Positions 8,668 to 18,036 of a DNA stretch of 64,000 bases are shown here, in pieces. Numbering within the stretch: position 1 is the stretch's first letter; the number at the start of each line of letters is the position of its first letter. Origin of the DNA: a bacterium (GTDB lineage: Bacteria; Cyanobacteriota; Vampirovibrionia; Gastranaerophilales; Gastranaerophilaceae); NCBI GenBank assembly GCA_017396025.1, contig JAFQNF010000040.1, positions 47,984 through 111,983 on the forward strand, in the 5' to 3' direction. A program made the translations under genes and the position numbers. The notes beneath the pieces are model-generated. The model saw only the letters and a list, made by a program, of their open reading frames with translations. It had not been told where the DNA came from and did no database searches.

Positions 8668-9669
8668 GTGAAAACAAAGATTCTTTTAGTCAACACAATT
8701 GCAATATGTCTTTTTATATTCTTTATTAATTGGTACATAGAAAAAGATCCACAAGGAAAAATCAACAGTTCTATTCTCAATAGATATACAAAAAATTTTG
8801 ATATCAAAAACATAGATATTGCAGAATATCCAACAGAAGATTCTCTTGTAAAAAGAGTAGAACTAACAAAAGAGAATATGGAAAAATTTTGTGGAAAAAC
8901 AAAAATAGAATATGGAGAAACAAAAGAAGAAAAAAATCCAATTGTAGTTTTGGGTTGTTCATACGCTTATGGTCAAGGATTAAAAGATGAAGAAACATTT
9001 TCTTATTTATTATCAGAATATACAAATAGACCTGTAATCAGCTTTGCGCATTGCGGTTCTCAGGGAGTTGAAAACTTGATTATCGCAAAGAATTATGAAA
9101 AACAAGATAGATTAAAGTCGGCAGATTACTTCATATATGTTTATATGCACGACCATATTAACCGTTTCTTTTCATTTGATAATATATCCACAAATTATAA
9201 TTCTTTCTTTAAGACAACAAATATAGAAAATTTACTTCTTAAAATTCCAGTCACAAAATATATTTTAGTAGATATAAGAACAAGAAAAATTTTAAAAGGA
9301 TTCCCATACACAGATAAATCTAATGAATTTTTAAAAAAGAATATATTACTTGCAAATGAAAAAATAAAAGAATATAATCCAAACGCAAAATTTATAGTTA
9401 TTCTATACAATGAAAAAATGATAAATGACTATAATCCTTGCTATATAAAGTTCAATTTAGATAAATATAACGATAATATATGGGATGACTTAAGGAAATA
9501 TAATATAACTATAGTAAAAACAGAAGATATTATGGGCTTCCCTTTCGACAAAGATTACAAATTAGAAGAAGATATTACAGATTGGCATCCAAATGCAAGA
9601 GCCTGGAAAGAATTTACTCCAAAATTTGCTTCTAAATACATAAAAGATATACAAAGAGAAATCAAATGA
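8668..9669 (+). CDS. Membrane-anchored SGNH/GDSL-like hydrolase, copy 1
   Basis: A 333-aa protein with an N-terminal membrane segment (about residues 5-21). It has a GDSL-like nucleophile block, VVLGCSYAYGQG near 94-105, and a C-terminal DWHPNARAW block that supplies the expected Asp-x-x-His pair of an SGNH hydrolase. The start is a GTG one base after the stop of the preceding gene. The next gene, which overlaps by four bases, is a clear paralog. Such proteins may deacylate or acylate surface glycans or lipids; the substrate cannot be read from the sequence. Confidence 0.75.
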   Translation: MKTKILLVNTIAICLFIFFINWYIEKDPQGKINSSILNRYTKNFDIKNIDIAEYPTEDSLVKRVELTKENMEKFCGKTKIEYGETKEEKNPIVVLGCSYAYGQGLKDEETFSYLLSEYTNRPVISFAHCGSQGVENLIIAKNYEKQDRLKSADYFIYVYMHDHINRFFSFDNISTNYNSFFKTTNIENLLLKIPVTKYILVDIRTRKILKGFPYTDKSNEFLKKNILLANEKIKEYNPNAKFIVILYNEKMINDYNPCYIKFNLDKYNDNIWDDLRKYNITIVKTEDIMGFPFDKDYKLEEDITDWHPNARAWKEFTPKFASKYIKDIQREIK

Positions 9670-10682
9670 AAAAAATTATTGGCATCATATTCATCAACAT
9701 TATTATTTTTATTTTTTTTACAACTATAATAAACGTAATTATAGAACGCCTGGCAAACAATTATACTTTAGATGAAAAACTCAGTTGGTTTTCAAATAAC
9801 ATAACAAAGAACTTTAATGAATTAACTTTAGAAGATATTGAAAATTTCCCCATTGAAGAAAGAATTGTAAAAAGCCTTAAACTTGACGAGGAATCATTTG
9901 AGGCATTCTGTGGAGAAGAAAGAAAAAAATATGAAACATCAAGAAACAATCCTTCAATAGTAACTTTAGGTTGCTCATATTCATATGGTCATGGTTTAAA
10001 AAAAGAAGAAACTTTTCAAACTAATTTACAAAAAATAAAGAATTATAACATATATAATTATTCTAAATGTGGAGGGGAAATTCTTGAAAGTATTAAAGAT
10101 CTTAATCAAGAAATAGATATAATCCCTGATAGAAACAATGTTGAGTACGTAGTATATGTGTATATGCATGACCATATTGGCAGGCTATTGTCAATACGAA
10201 CAATATATAAACATTATGAATTTTTATTTGATAATTCTACAAATAAATTTATAAAAAAACTAATACGTTTCCCTTTACTGAAATTAGTTTTTTCATCATA
10301 TAAATTTTATGAAATAAAAAAGGGACTTCCTTCTATACAAAATATTGAACAATTTTATAAATTAGTAATCCGAAAATCATATAACAGAATAAAAGAGTTA
10401 TTTCCAAATTCAAAAATTATTATTATCTTATATAATGAAAAACTTGCAGAAGATTTTGGAGTTTTCCATATATGGTATGTTTCTCAAATTATAGAATCAA
10501 AAATATGGCAAGAACTTGAAAAAGAAACAAATGGAAATATACAAATAGTAAGAACTAGAGACATTATGGGTTTTTATTTTGATAAAAATTATAAGTTGGA
10601 AGAAGATATTGCTGATTGGCACCCAAATGCGAGAGCCTGGAAAGAATTCACCCCAAAATTTGCTTCTAAATACATAAAATAA
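9666..10682 (+). CDS. Membrane-anchored SGNH/GDSL-like hydrolase, copy 2
   Basis: A 338-aa paralog of the preceding gene. It starts at an ATGA overlap. It has an N-terminal membrane segment, the GCSYSYGHG nucleophile block near 100-108, a shared VYVYMHDHIGR block near 160, and the same C-terminal DWHPNARAWKEFTPKFASKY. The last ~20 residues of the two proteins, and their DNA, are nearly identical while the middle regions have diverged. That suggests constraint or gene conversion at the C-terminus. Enzymatic role as for copy 1. Confidence 0.75.
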   Translation: MKKIIGIIFINIIIFIFFTTIINVIIERLANNYTLDEKLSWFSNNITKNFNELTLEDIENFPIEERIVKSLKLDEESFEAFCGEERKKYETSRNNPSIVTLGCSYSYGHGLKKEETFQTNLQKIKNYNIYNYSKCGGEILESIKDLNQEIDIIPDRNNVEYVVYVYMHDHIGRLLSIRTIYKHYEFLFDNSTNKFIKKLIRFPLLKLVFSSYKFYEIKKGLPSIQNIEQFYKLVIRKSYNRIKELFPNSKIIIILYNEKLAEDFGVFHIWYVSQIIESKIWQELEKETNGNIQIVRTRDIMGFYFDKNYKLEEDIADWHPNARAWKEFTPKFASKYIK

Positions 10683-10700
10683 ATGATAAAATAAGTTTAT

Positions 10701-12977
10701 ATGGAAGATAACAAAGAAAAATTAAAAGCGAATACACAACAAGGCATATCAGGCAAATATGCCTTGTGTATTGTTGACGTTAGAAACTTAGGCACAAGAA
10801 CTTTCTCTTATTTAATCCCTGAACATATAAAACCTAAAATCAGAGTAGGACAAGCAGTACTTGTTCCATTTGGAAGAAGAAAACAGCATATAATTGCTTT
10901 TGTTACAGGTTTTTCTGACTACTTACAACCAGATATTCAAGCAAAAGAAATTATTAAAATTATTGATAGAAGAGCTATTTTCACACTTGATTATCTAAAA
11001 ATGCTGGATTGGATTGCAAATTATTATTGTTGCGATATAAACGCTGTTATTCAAGCAGCTGTTCCTATGAAGTTTTTGAAAGAAAATTCGGGCAAACAAC
11101 AAAAAGAAAAAACAGAAAAACATGTAATTTTCAAAACAAAAGAAGGCGCGACACAACGCCAAATAAAAATTTTAGAACAACTTGAAGAAAAAGGCGAAGC
11201 CCCTTTAATAGACTTTGAAAAAGAAATAAAAACAACAAGAGCAACAATGCAAAAACTAGCTGAGGCTGGTTTTGTAACTATTGAAGAAAGAGTCATTTAC
11301 CGCAATCCACTTTCCGTTTTTAAAGATAGAGAACAAGATGAATTCCTACCACTTTCTGAAGAACAACAACTTGCATTTGATGAAATATCAAAAAAAATAG
11401 AAGCTGGTCAAACAAACCCTATTTTGTTGAATGGCATAACAGGTAGCGGAAAAACCGAAATTTATTTTAGAGCTATAAAAAAAGTACTCGATACAGGAAA
11501 AAATATTCTTTTCTTAGCTCCAGAAATAGCACTAGCATCACAATTAACACTCCGTTTGATAAGACGTTTTAACCCTGAAGAAATAGCAATTTGGCACAGC
11601 AGTATTTCAGAAGGAGAAAAATTTGATGTTTGGAATAAATTAAGAGATAACAAAATTAGAATTATCATTGGTGCAAGAAGCGCTGTCTTCGCGCCATTAA
11701 AAGATATTGGCTTAGTTATTATTGATGAAGAACACGAAAACACATACAAACAAACATCCCCTGCACCAAGATATGACGCAAGACTTGTAGCTGGCAAAAT
11801 TTGCCAAATTTACGGTGCTTCATTAATAAAAGGTAGCGCTACACCTGATGTAAGTTCATATTACAAAGCAAAAGCAACAAAGAATTTAATCAATTTAAAA
11901 AACAGATTTAATAACGTTAACCTAGCACACGTTACAGTTGTTGATATGAGGGAAGAATTCTACCGAGAATCTAGAACAATTTTCTCAAACACATTATTAA
12001 ACGCTGTTTATAAAACTCTCGAAAACAAAAAACAAGCAATTTTATTAATGAACCGCAGAGGATTCTTCACAAGCGTACAATGCAAAACTTGTGGTGAGCT
12101 TGTAAAATGCCCTAGCTGCGATATTCCAATGATTTATCATGCACCAGATAAAACTGTAAAATGCCATTGGTGCAACACTTCTATGCCAGCACCAGAACTC
12201 TGCCCATCTTGTAAATCACCGGAAATAAAAATGGGCGGAATGGGAACGCAAAGAATTGAAACTATTGCTCAAAAATTATTTCCGAAAGCAAGAATAGAGC
12301 GTATAGACTCTGATGTTTTATCATCAAAAACAAAATATATTGACATTTTAGACCGTTTTCAAAATGGAGAAATTGATATCCTCATCGGAACACAAATGAT
12401 TGCAAAAGGTTTAGATAATAAAAACGTAACCCTTGTTGGAGTAATTGACGCAGATATAAGTTTTGCACTCCCTGATTTTCGTAGCGGAGAAAGAGGCTTC
12501 CAACTTTTAATGCAAGTAGCTGGACGTGCAGGAAGAGGCGAACACGACGGACAAGTTATATTCCAAACATATAACCCAGATTTATATGCAATAAAAAATG
12601 CAAAATCACAAAACTATATAGATTTTTACAACAACGAAATCCATAGACGTGAAATGTTTGATTATCCACCATTTTGCCAAATTATAAAAGTTGTAATTTC
12701 TTCAACAGATGAAACAAGAGCAGCACTTTGTGCAAACGAAATTGCAGAAAGATTGAAAGCACAAATAGATAAATTAAACCTAACAGAATACATTGAAGTT
12801 AATGGTTCAATGAAATGTATAATGGCAAAAATCAATACAGAATATAGATATCAAATCATTATAAAGAATAAAATGTACAAAAAAGGTCAATACCTTGTAT
12901 CGACCTTTATTAAAAATACATCTGCAGCTGACGACATCAAAATGATTATAGATATTGACCCTGTTGATATTATTTAA
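10701..12977 (+). CDS. priA: Primosomal protein N' (replication restart helicase PriA)
   Basis: A 758-aa superfamily-2 DNA helicase that reloads the replisome at stalled forks. The N-terminal DNA-binding domain is followed by a Walker A (GITGSGKTEIY, about 244-254) and a DEEH box (VIIDEEHENTYKQ, near 340). The PriA-specific zinc module follows (CKTCGELVKCPSCD ... CHWCNTS ... CPSCKSP, about 455-510), then the helicase C motifs (QMIAKGLD, AGRAGRG). An extended -10 (TGATAAAAT) sits eight bases before the ATG, so its transcript may be nearly leaderless. It ends three bases before the convergent EF-hand gene. Confidence 0.97.
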   Translation: MEDNKEKLKANTQQGISGKYALCIVDVRNLGTRTFSYLIPEHIKPKIRVGQAVLVPFGRRKQHIIAFVTGFSDYLQPDIQAKEIIKIIDRRAIFTLDYLKMLDWIANYYCCDINAVIQAAVPMKFLKENSGKQQKEKTEKHVIFKTKEGATQRQIKILEQLEEKGEAPLIDFEKEIKTTRATMQKLAEAGFVTIEERVIYRNPLSVFKDREQDEFLPLSEEQQLAFDEISKKIEAGQTNPILLNGITGSGKTEIYFRAIKKVLDTGKNILFLAPEIALASQLTLRLIRRFNPEEIAIWHSSISEGEKFDVWNKLRDNKIRIIIGARSAVFAPLKDIGLVIIDEEHENTYKQTSPAPRYDARLVAGKICQIYGASLIKGSATPDVSSYYKAKATKNLINLKNRFNNVNLAHVTVVDMREEFYRESRTIFSNTLLNAVYKTLENKKQAILLMNRRGFFTSVQCKTCGELVKCPSCDIPMIYHAPDKTVKCHWCNTSMPAPELCPSCKSPEIKMGGMGTQRIETIAQKLFPKARIERIDSDVLSSKTKYIDILDRFQNGEIDILIGTQMIAKGLDNKNVTLVGVIDADISFALPDFRSGERGFQLLMQVAGRAGRGEHDGQVIFQTYNPDLYAIKNAKSQNYIDFYNNEIHRREMFDYPPFCQIIKVVISSTDETRAALCANEIAERLKAQIDKLNLTEYIEVNGSMKCIMAKINTEYRYQIIIKNKMYKKGQYLVSTFIKNTSAADDIKMIIDIDPVDII

Positions 12978-12979
12978 AC

Positions 12980-13672
12980 TTATTTATTAAATGCCCAATT
13001 ATAGAAATCTAGCAAAGCACTGTATTCTCGCATAGTTTCTTGATATTCATCAGATTGCACACCAGCTGCATACTCTTTAGAAGTTAGCACACCATCTTCT
13101 CCTGCAAATTTATTTAATATTTCAGCTTGTCGCATAGAAATTTCATCTGCTTTTGCTTGTATATCAGGATTATCACCATATTTTTGTTCATTTAATTCAG
13201 CCTTAGATTTATATATTTCAACAGCAGATGTTTGACCATCCCTGTTCCCATCAGAATCATATCTAGACAAACCTTTAATATCAGTTTCACCATTCAATGC
13301 TTCAACTTCATTTTTCATTTCCCAATATTCTGCAATCAAAACACCCATTTCATCTGATTGTAAAGCAGCATTGTATTCATATGCATCAAGTACTCCATCT
13401 TCACCCGCATATCTAGAGTATAATTCACCTTGTGCGATTGCAATTTCTTCCCCTCTTGCTGCATATGCTTCATGTCCTTCAAAAACAAAAGCACAAGTTT
13501 CGGACCAACTTTTATACATTTCAATCCCAGAAACTTGACCATCACCATTTCCATTTTGGTCAACATGAAACAATCCAACATTACAGTCTTCAACAGTTTG
13601 TTCATCCATGTTATTACGAAATTGTTCAACTCTACCATCAATGTAACTTTGTGAAATTTTGCTAACGTCCAT
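12980..13672 (-). CDS. EF-hand-like calcium-binding protein
   Basis: A 230-aa acidic protein with two clear EF-hand-type loops: DQNGNGDGQVSGIE near 38-51 and DSDGNRDGQTSAVE near 136-149. Each is followed about 50 residues later by a weaker loop (YAGEDGVLDAYEY; FAGEDGVLTSKEY). The protein is therefore an internal duplication of a two-loop unit, that is four potential Ca2+ sites. No signal peptide is seen. The start has AGGAGGA upstream. Possible roles are Ca2+ buffering or binding of a calcium-regulated partner. Confidence 0.8.
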   Translation of the reverse strand: MDVSKISQSYIDGRVEQFRNNMDEQTVEDCNVGLFHVDQNGNGDGQVSGIEMYKSWSETCAFVFEGHEAYAARGEEIAIAQGELYSRYAGEDGVLDAYEYNAALQSDEMGVLIAEYWEMKNEVEALNGETDIKGLSRYDSDGNRDGQTSAVEIYKSKAELNEQKYGDNPDIQAKADEISMRQAEILNKFAGEDGVLTSKEYAAGVQSDEYQETMREYSALLDFYNWAFNK

Positions 13673-13755
13673 AAAATAAATCCTCCTAATCCCTCGCTTT
13701 TTTATAAAGTATTTTTTTAAAAGCGAATTTCAGCAGGCTTAACATTTCTTAACGA

Positions 13756-14463
13756 TTAAATGTTTTTTAGCAATCCCTCACAAAGCAAGAAACGCCCTAA
13801 TGGCACTACTTCACAGTATTTTTCTAAAGATTCTACAAAACACTTATTTTCACAAAAACCACCAGACAGATAAATTTTAGATGGTTTTTTTGCAAAATTC
13901 CAAGCGTTAAACGCAATACCATGTATGAATTTTGAAATAGCAGTTTTTGCATCAGAACCTTTTGCAATATCATCCATAATTTTTTCTAGTCCAAAAATCC
14001 CACAAGTAATTACATATTTTTCATCACTAACTTTTAAATCCTTAACATCAACATTATAAAATTTTAAAAGCATTTCAATCGTGGCACCTGTTGAACTTGA
14101 GCAATTATTATTCCAATCCAAGTCTTTAAATTTTCCTTCCTTAAATTGAGCCCACTTAGAATCCCTACTACCCATATCAAGAATTATCGCATCTTCTTCT
14201 ATCTTTTTTCTAAAACCTTGAATTAATGCAATAACCTCATTTTCGTAGTCCTTTTTATCATTTAACATACTTAAAGACATATGTCCTGTTGCTTTATCAA
14301 ACTTAAAATCAATATTTTTTAGCACAGATGAAGGAAGAACATAGTAATTAAATCCATTTTCAGATTTGATAAGATAATCAGCATAATCTTTCATCAAAGA
14401 TGATGATGTCTTTTCAATTATTTTAGACCAAGTCGTCCCTGCATCTAACACAATATTTACCAT
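13756..14463 (-). CDS. BadF/BadG-type ATPase (2-hydroxyacyl-CoA dehydratase activator family)
   Basis: A 235-aa ASKHA-fold protein. The phosphate-1 loop is LDAGTTWSK at residues about 6-14, the second is LDMGSRDSK near 95-103, and NNNCSSSTGATIE near 118-130 matches the NDKCAAGTGRFLE motif that bears the Fe-S cysteine in activators. CGIF near 150 supplies another conserved cysteine, and LSGGF near 209 is the adenosine motif. Archetypal members are iron-sulfur ATPases that inject an electron into 2-hydroxyacyl-CoA dehydratase. No dehydratase subunits are in the window. The upstream gene overlaps its start by one base and is its likely partner. Confidence 0.8.
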   Translation of the reverse strand: MVNIVLDAGTTWSKIIEKTSSSLMKDYADYLIKSENGFNYYVLPSSVLKNIDFKFDKATGHMSLSMLNDKKDYENEVIALIQGFRKKIEEDAIILDMGSRDSKWAQFKEGKFKDLDWNNNCSSSTGATIEMLLKFYNVDVKDLKVSDEKYVITCGIFGLEKIMDDIAKGSDAKTAISKFIHGIAFNAWNFAKKPSKIYLSGGFCENKCFVESLEKYCEVVPLGRFLLCEGLLKNI

Positions 14464-15188
14464 TATCTTAACCTCAAAAATGCTTCAATTTTTGCTTTTG
14501 TTGAATTTGTCACAGTATCATCAATATCAATATAAAGTCCGTTATATTTATCCGCTAAATATTTCGCTAACTGAGCTTTAGAACAAAATGATTGAGAATA
14601 AAATACTGTTGGAACATCTTTATCAATAAACATTTCAAGTTCTATATCAGCTGGCGTCATAGCCTCAACACACCTTGTCCACCCATATATGTGTGTTTCA
14701 TCTGGAAACAACTCAAGTATTGATAAATCATTAGGTGGCACACCCCAAAAACCAAACTTTGCCTTACAAGGTGTTAAATCAAGCTTTTGAGGTTCATAAA
14801 TATCTTTTGTAATTAATTCAACTTTTTGTCTTAATGGTAAATTTGAAGTTGAAATTTTAACATCTCTTTTGTAGGTTGTTTCTTCAAAGATACAAGATTC
14901 AATTGGATAGTTCATATCTTTTAAAATTTCATAGGCAAACCAACCACTATCACATTTATCTTTTCCAATAGGCGCTAAAATCGCTATAAGATTTTCTTTA
15001 TAATGAAACGCACAGTTAATTATATTTTTAATAATCGAACAATACGATTCTGGCAACACATCTTGCTTTGCAAAACCATAATCGATATCAAAATCCACCC
15101 ATTGTGCTTTAGGGTACATTTTCCTATATTTAGCTATTAGTTCAGGATGTGGGTAACCCCAAAATCCTATTATATTTTTTTCACTCAT
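14463..15188 (-). CDS. Unknown cysteine-containing protein paired with the BadF-type ATPase
   Basis: A 241-aa protein that I cannot assign. It holds two FWG motifs (GFWGYPHPEL near 7-16 and GFWGVPPNDL near 154-163), each opening what may be a repeated half-domain, and about seven cysteines. One lies in a KDKCDSGWFAYEIL stretch near 95. The Rossmann-like alternation, the cysteines and the direct overlap with the activator gene suggest a two-domain partner comparable with, but not obviously homologous to, dehydratase subunits. I chose the ATG at 15188 because TATAAT lies exactly six bases upstream (leaderless). A start at 15224 is possible but unsupported. Confidence 0.65.
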   Translation of the reverse strand: MSEKNIIGFWGYPHPELIAKYRKMYPKAQWVDFDIDYGFAKQDVLPESYCSIIKNIINCAFHYKENLIAILAPIGKDKCDSGWFAYEILKDMNYPIESCIFEETTYKRDVKISTSNLPLRQKVELITKDIYEPQKLDLTPCKAKFGFWGVPPNDLSILELFPDETHIYGWTRCVEAMTPADIELEMFIDKDVPTVFYSQSFCSKAQLAKYLADKYNGLYIDIDDTVTNSTKAKIEAFLRLR

Positions 15189-15244
15189 AAATAAATTATA
15201 ATATAAATGATGTTTTTTATTCATAAACCTTGTATAATTTCTTT

Positions 15245-16048
15245 ATGATTAAATTAGTTGTTACAGATATTGATGGCACAATTTATTGTCCAGAAAATGG
15301 TATAAGTGAAAGCGTAAAAGAGTGTATGCGCAATCTTATGGAAAAAGGAATTCACGTTGCAATTGCAACAGGAAGAACTTTCGGTAGCGCAAAATCTGTG
15401 GCAGACGAAATCGGCATTAAATGCCCACTTATTTGTTATCAAGGTGGACTTGTAAATACTTACGAAGGCAAAACACTTGATGCCAAATATTTAAATCCCA
15501 AAATAGCAAAAGAGATTATAAAAGATTGCAAAAAAAGAAATATCCATCTGAATGTATATGTTGAAGATAAACTTTATGTTGAAAATGACGACCAATACAT
15601 AAAAGATTATATTGGAGACAAGGGAATTGATTATTTTCTTGTAAAATCATTTGATGAACTTGATTTTAGCAAGTTAAACAAATTGTTAGCAATTGATTAT
15701 GACCCTGAATTTATAAATAATTTAATTAAAGAATATCAAGAAAAATATCCAGAAATATATGTGGTTCGTTCATACAAATATTTTTGCGAAATAGCAAATA
15801 AAGAAGCAACTAAAGGGAATGCCATAAAAATTCTTGCTGAAGAATATGGAATAACTATCGATGAAGTTATGGCAATTGGTGATCAAAACAATGATATAGA
15901 AATGGTAGAAACAGCTGGTGTTGGTGTTGCAATGGGCAATGGGACAGATGAAATTAAAGCTTGCGCAAACTATGTTACAGACACAGTTCAAAACAATGGC
16001 TTTGTAAAAGCTGTTAATAAATATGTTTGGGAGAAAGATAATGTATAG
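15245..16048 (+). CDS. HAD-superfamily (Cof-type) phosphatase
   Basis: A 267-aa haloacid dehalogenase-type hydrolase. Motif I is VVTDIDGTIY (residues about 5-14), motif II sits in IATGR near 42, and motif IV is GDQNNDIEM near 214-222 with a following VAMGNG. The C2B cap and length match Cof-like sugar-phosphate or flavin phosphatases. The ATG at 15245 has TATAAT six bases upstream. The promoter region is shared with the divergent gene ending its 5' side at 15188. The 3' end overlaps ispF by eight bases, so the two are translationally coupled. Confidence 0.9.
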   Translation: MIKLVVTDIDGTIYCPENGISESVKECMRNLMEKGIHVAIATGRTFGSAKSVADEIGIKCPLICYQGGLVNTYEGKTLDAKYLNPKIAKEIIKDCKKRNIHLNVYVEDKLYVENDDQYIKDYIGDKGIDYFLVKSFDELDFSKLNKLLAIDYDPEFINNLIKEYQEKYPEIYVVRSYKYFCEIANKEATKGNAIKILAEEYGITIDEVMAIGDQNNDIEMVETAGVGVAMGNGTDEIKACANYVTDTVQNNGFVKAVNKYVWEKDNV

Positions 16049-16517
16049 AATTGGTCAAGGATTTGATATACACAAATTAGTTGAGGGCAGAAAACTTATT
16101 CTTGGCGGAATTGAGCTAGAGTATGAAAAAGGTCTACTTGGGCACTCTGACGCTGACGCTTTAGCACATTCTATAATTGACGCATTATTTGGTGCTCTAG
16201 CACTTGGGGATATTGGAACCCATTTCCCAGATAATGACCCAAAATACAAAAATATAGATAGTATGATTCTTTTAAAAGAAGCTTACACATTAGTAAAAGA
16301 ACAAGGATATGTAATCAACAACCTTGATAACACAATCTTTGCACAAGCTCCAAAGATGAAACCATATATTCCAAAAATTCAAGAAAATTTAGCACAAATT
16401 CTTGAAATAGATAAAAGTTTAATTTCAATCAAAGCAAAAACAATGGAAGAACAAGACTCTGTTGGACAGAAAAAAGCAATTTCAACTCAAAGTATAGTAC
16501 TTTTAAGAAAGGCTTAA
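16041..16517 (+). CDS. ispF: 2-C-methyl-D-erythritol 2,4-cyclodiphosphate synthase
   Basis: A 158-aa enzyme of the non-mevalonate (MEP) isoprenoid pathway that cyclises CDP-methylerythritol 2-phosphate. Signature features are GQGFDIHKL at 5-13 (zinc Asp/His), LGHSDADALAHSIIDALFGA near 34-53, GDIGTHFPD near 57, and the C-terminal MEEQDSVGQ block. Full length for the family. It starts inside the end of the HAD gene behind GGGAGAAAG. Confidence 0.97.
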   Translation: MYRIGQGFDIHKLVEGRKLILGGIELEYEKGLLGHSDADALAHSIIDALFGALALGDIGTHFPDNDPKYKNIDSMILLKEAYTLVKEQGYVINNLDNTIFAQAPKMKPYIPKIQENLAQILEIDKSLISIKAKTMEEQDSVGQKKAISTQSIVLLRKA

Positions 16518-16520
16518 ACC

Positions 16521-17135
16521 ATGAAAGTATCCTTTGGAAGAATTATCCCTATAAATTCAATTACAGCACCAGATTGTAGTTCAAAAAAGAAAAGAGTGGA
16601 TAACTCAACCTATGATGTTTCAAAGGTATTAAATAGTGAAAAAACAAGTGCATATTCTCGAGCAGAAGCTGCGAGTATAAGAAACTTTTTCCAAGGGGTT
16701 CTTGGTGATTACAACGGTAAAAACGGTATTTTAATGAAAAGGACTCAACGCGGAGATGATGTTCTCATTTCTGGAAAAGATGCATTAACAATAAAAGAAA
16801 TTGAAAAAGGTAAAACGAAAAATCCAGAAAAAACTCAAGCAAAAATAGAAGAATTAATCTACGCAAAATTAGAAAATGGAAATGGCAAGAAACAAGATAG
16901 TACAATTATTCTTCGTTCTTCAAAAGTATCACGAGATAATTTAACAATTTCTCAAATATGTGGAGAAACACCAATCAAGGCAAAACTAGACGAATTTTCA
17001 TACACAAACATTCAAAGTTACTATACAGCTCAATTAGATGGTTTTATAAGAAAAGATGTAAAACCAACAGAAAAAGAAACTTGTGAAAATCAATGTGCCA
17101 ACATAATTGCAGAATACCAAGAGCTTAAACTTTAA
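16521..17135 (+). CDS. Hypothetical protein with N-terminal VSFG tag
   Basis: A 204-aa hydrophilic, Lys-rich protein that begins MKVSFGR, the short tag shared by several unknown proteins here. No signal peptide, membrane segment or catalytic motif is evident. It starts three bases after the ispF stop and converges on exbD with a four-base overlap. Function unknown. Confidence 0.75.
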   Translation: MKVSFGRIIPINSITAPDCSSKKKRVDNSTYDVSKVLNSEKTSAYSRAEAASIRNFFQGVLGDYNGKNGILMKRTQRGDDVLISGKDALTIKEIEKGKTKNPEKTQAKIEELIYAKLENGNGKKQDSTIILRSSKVSRDNLTISQICGETPIKAKLDEFSYTNIQSYYTAQLDGFIRKDVKPTEKETCENQCANIIAEYQELKL

Positions 17136-17521
17136 TACTCTGTAATTGAGATGTTAGTTACACCACTATTTCTAGCTTCATCCATAAGTTTCACAACTGC
17201 ACCGTGTGTTGCATTTTCTTGAGTTATAATCAAAAGTCCGTCTGGATTTTCTTTTGCTTGTTCAGCAATAACATTACCAACTTGGGAAGCTAAAATTTCT
17301 TCATCATTCAATGTATATTTATCTTCATTAGTTACAACAACTTTAACAAGTTTTGAATCTTTGATTTCATCCTGAACTTCAATCATATTTGGAACAGCCA
17401 AATTCAAACCTTGTTGGTCAAGAAGTGGCGCAATAACCATCATAATGATAAGTAAAACCAAAAAGATATCGGTTAAAGGTGTAATATTAATTTCGTTAAA
17501 TGTCTTTCTTTGCCTTGCCAT
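17132..17521 (-). CDS. exbD: ExbD/TolR-type biopolymer transport protein, copy 2
   Basis: A 129-aa protein with a cytoplasmic N-terminus (FNEINITPLTDIFLVLLIIMM), one membrane helix that carries the functional Asp, and a periplasmic domain. It couples the proton gradient to TonB together with ExbB. It is the last gene of tonB-exbB-exbD-exbD on the minus strand, 11 bp after the first exbD. Its C-terminus converges on the 16521 gene. Confidence 0.92.
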   Translation of the reverse strand: MARQRKTFNEINITPLTDIFLVLLIIMMVIAPLLDQQGLNLAVPNMIEVQDEIKDSKLVKVVVTNEDKYTLNDEEILASQVGNVIAEQAKENPDGLLIITQENATHGAVVKLMDEARNSGVTNISITEY

Positions 17522-17532
17522 TTTAGTTTTCC

Positions 17533-18027
17533 TTATTCATCCCAATCATAATTTTTTGTATTAATTGGGGATTTTTTCTCAACTGATTTTTGTTCTAATG
17601 TCTTTTGTTCTTTTTTGGTTAAAGGTTCACCCGCAAGAATTAACTTTCCATACTCAGCGGTTTGCGCAGCTTTCATTATCTTTTGAATTTCACTACTTTT
17701 TGTTTGAGTATCTGCTTTCACAACTACTTCTGCTTTTTCAAGAGTTGGTTTAAGCTCAGTTAATTCTTTAACTAAATTATCTGAAGATATTGGTCTACCA
17801 TTTATATAATAATGACCTTGTTTTGTCACAGATATTTCAGCATTTTTTTGTTCAACTGCAACACCACTATTAATTTCAGGGATATTAATATCTTGATCAA
17901 CCGATTGAAAAGAAGGAGCTATTACCATCATTATGATTAGTAATACCAAAAATATATCGGTTAATGGTGTGATATTAATTTCAGTAAATATACCTTTATT
18001 ATTGTTGTTTGAACTTGAAAATGACAT
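17533..18027 (-). CDS. exbD: ExbD/TolR-type biopolymer transport protein, copy 1
   Basis: A 164-aa ExbD homolog whose membrane block (INITPLTDIFLVLLIIMM) is identical to that of the adjacent copy, while the periplasmic domain has diverged and carries a ~25-residue Lys/Glu-rich tail. Two ExbD paralogs next to one ExbB suggest a heteromeric motor or alternative TonB-type partners. It starts 9 bp after exbB. Confidence 0.92.
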   Translation of the reverse strand: MSFSSSNNNNKGIFTEINITPLTDIFLVLLIIMMVIAPSFQSVDQDINIPEINSGVAVEQKNAEISVTKQGHYYINGRPISSDNLVKELTELKPTLEKAEVVVKADTQTKSSEIQKIMKAAQTAEYGKLILAGEPLTKKEQKTLEQKSVEKKSPINTKNYDWDE

Positions 18028-18036
18028 TGTTTAATC

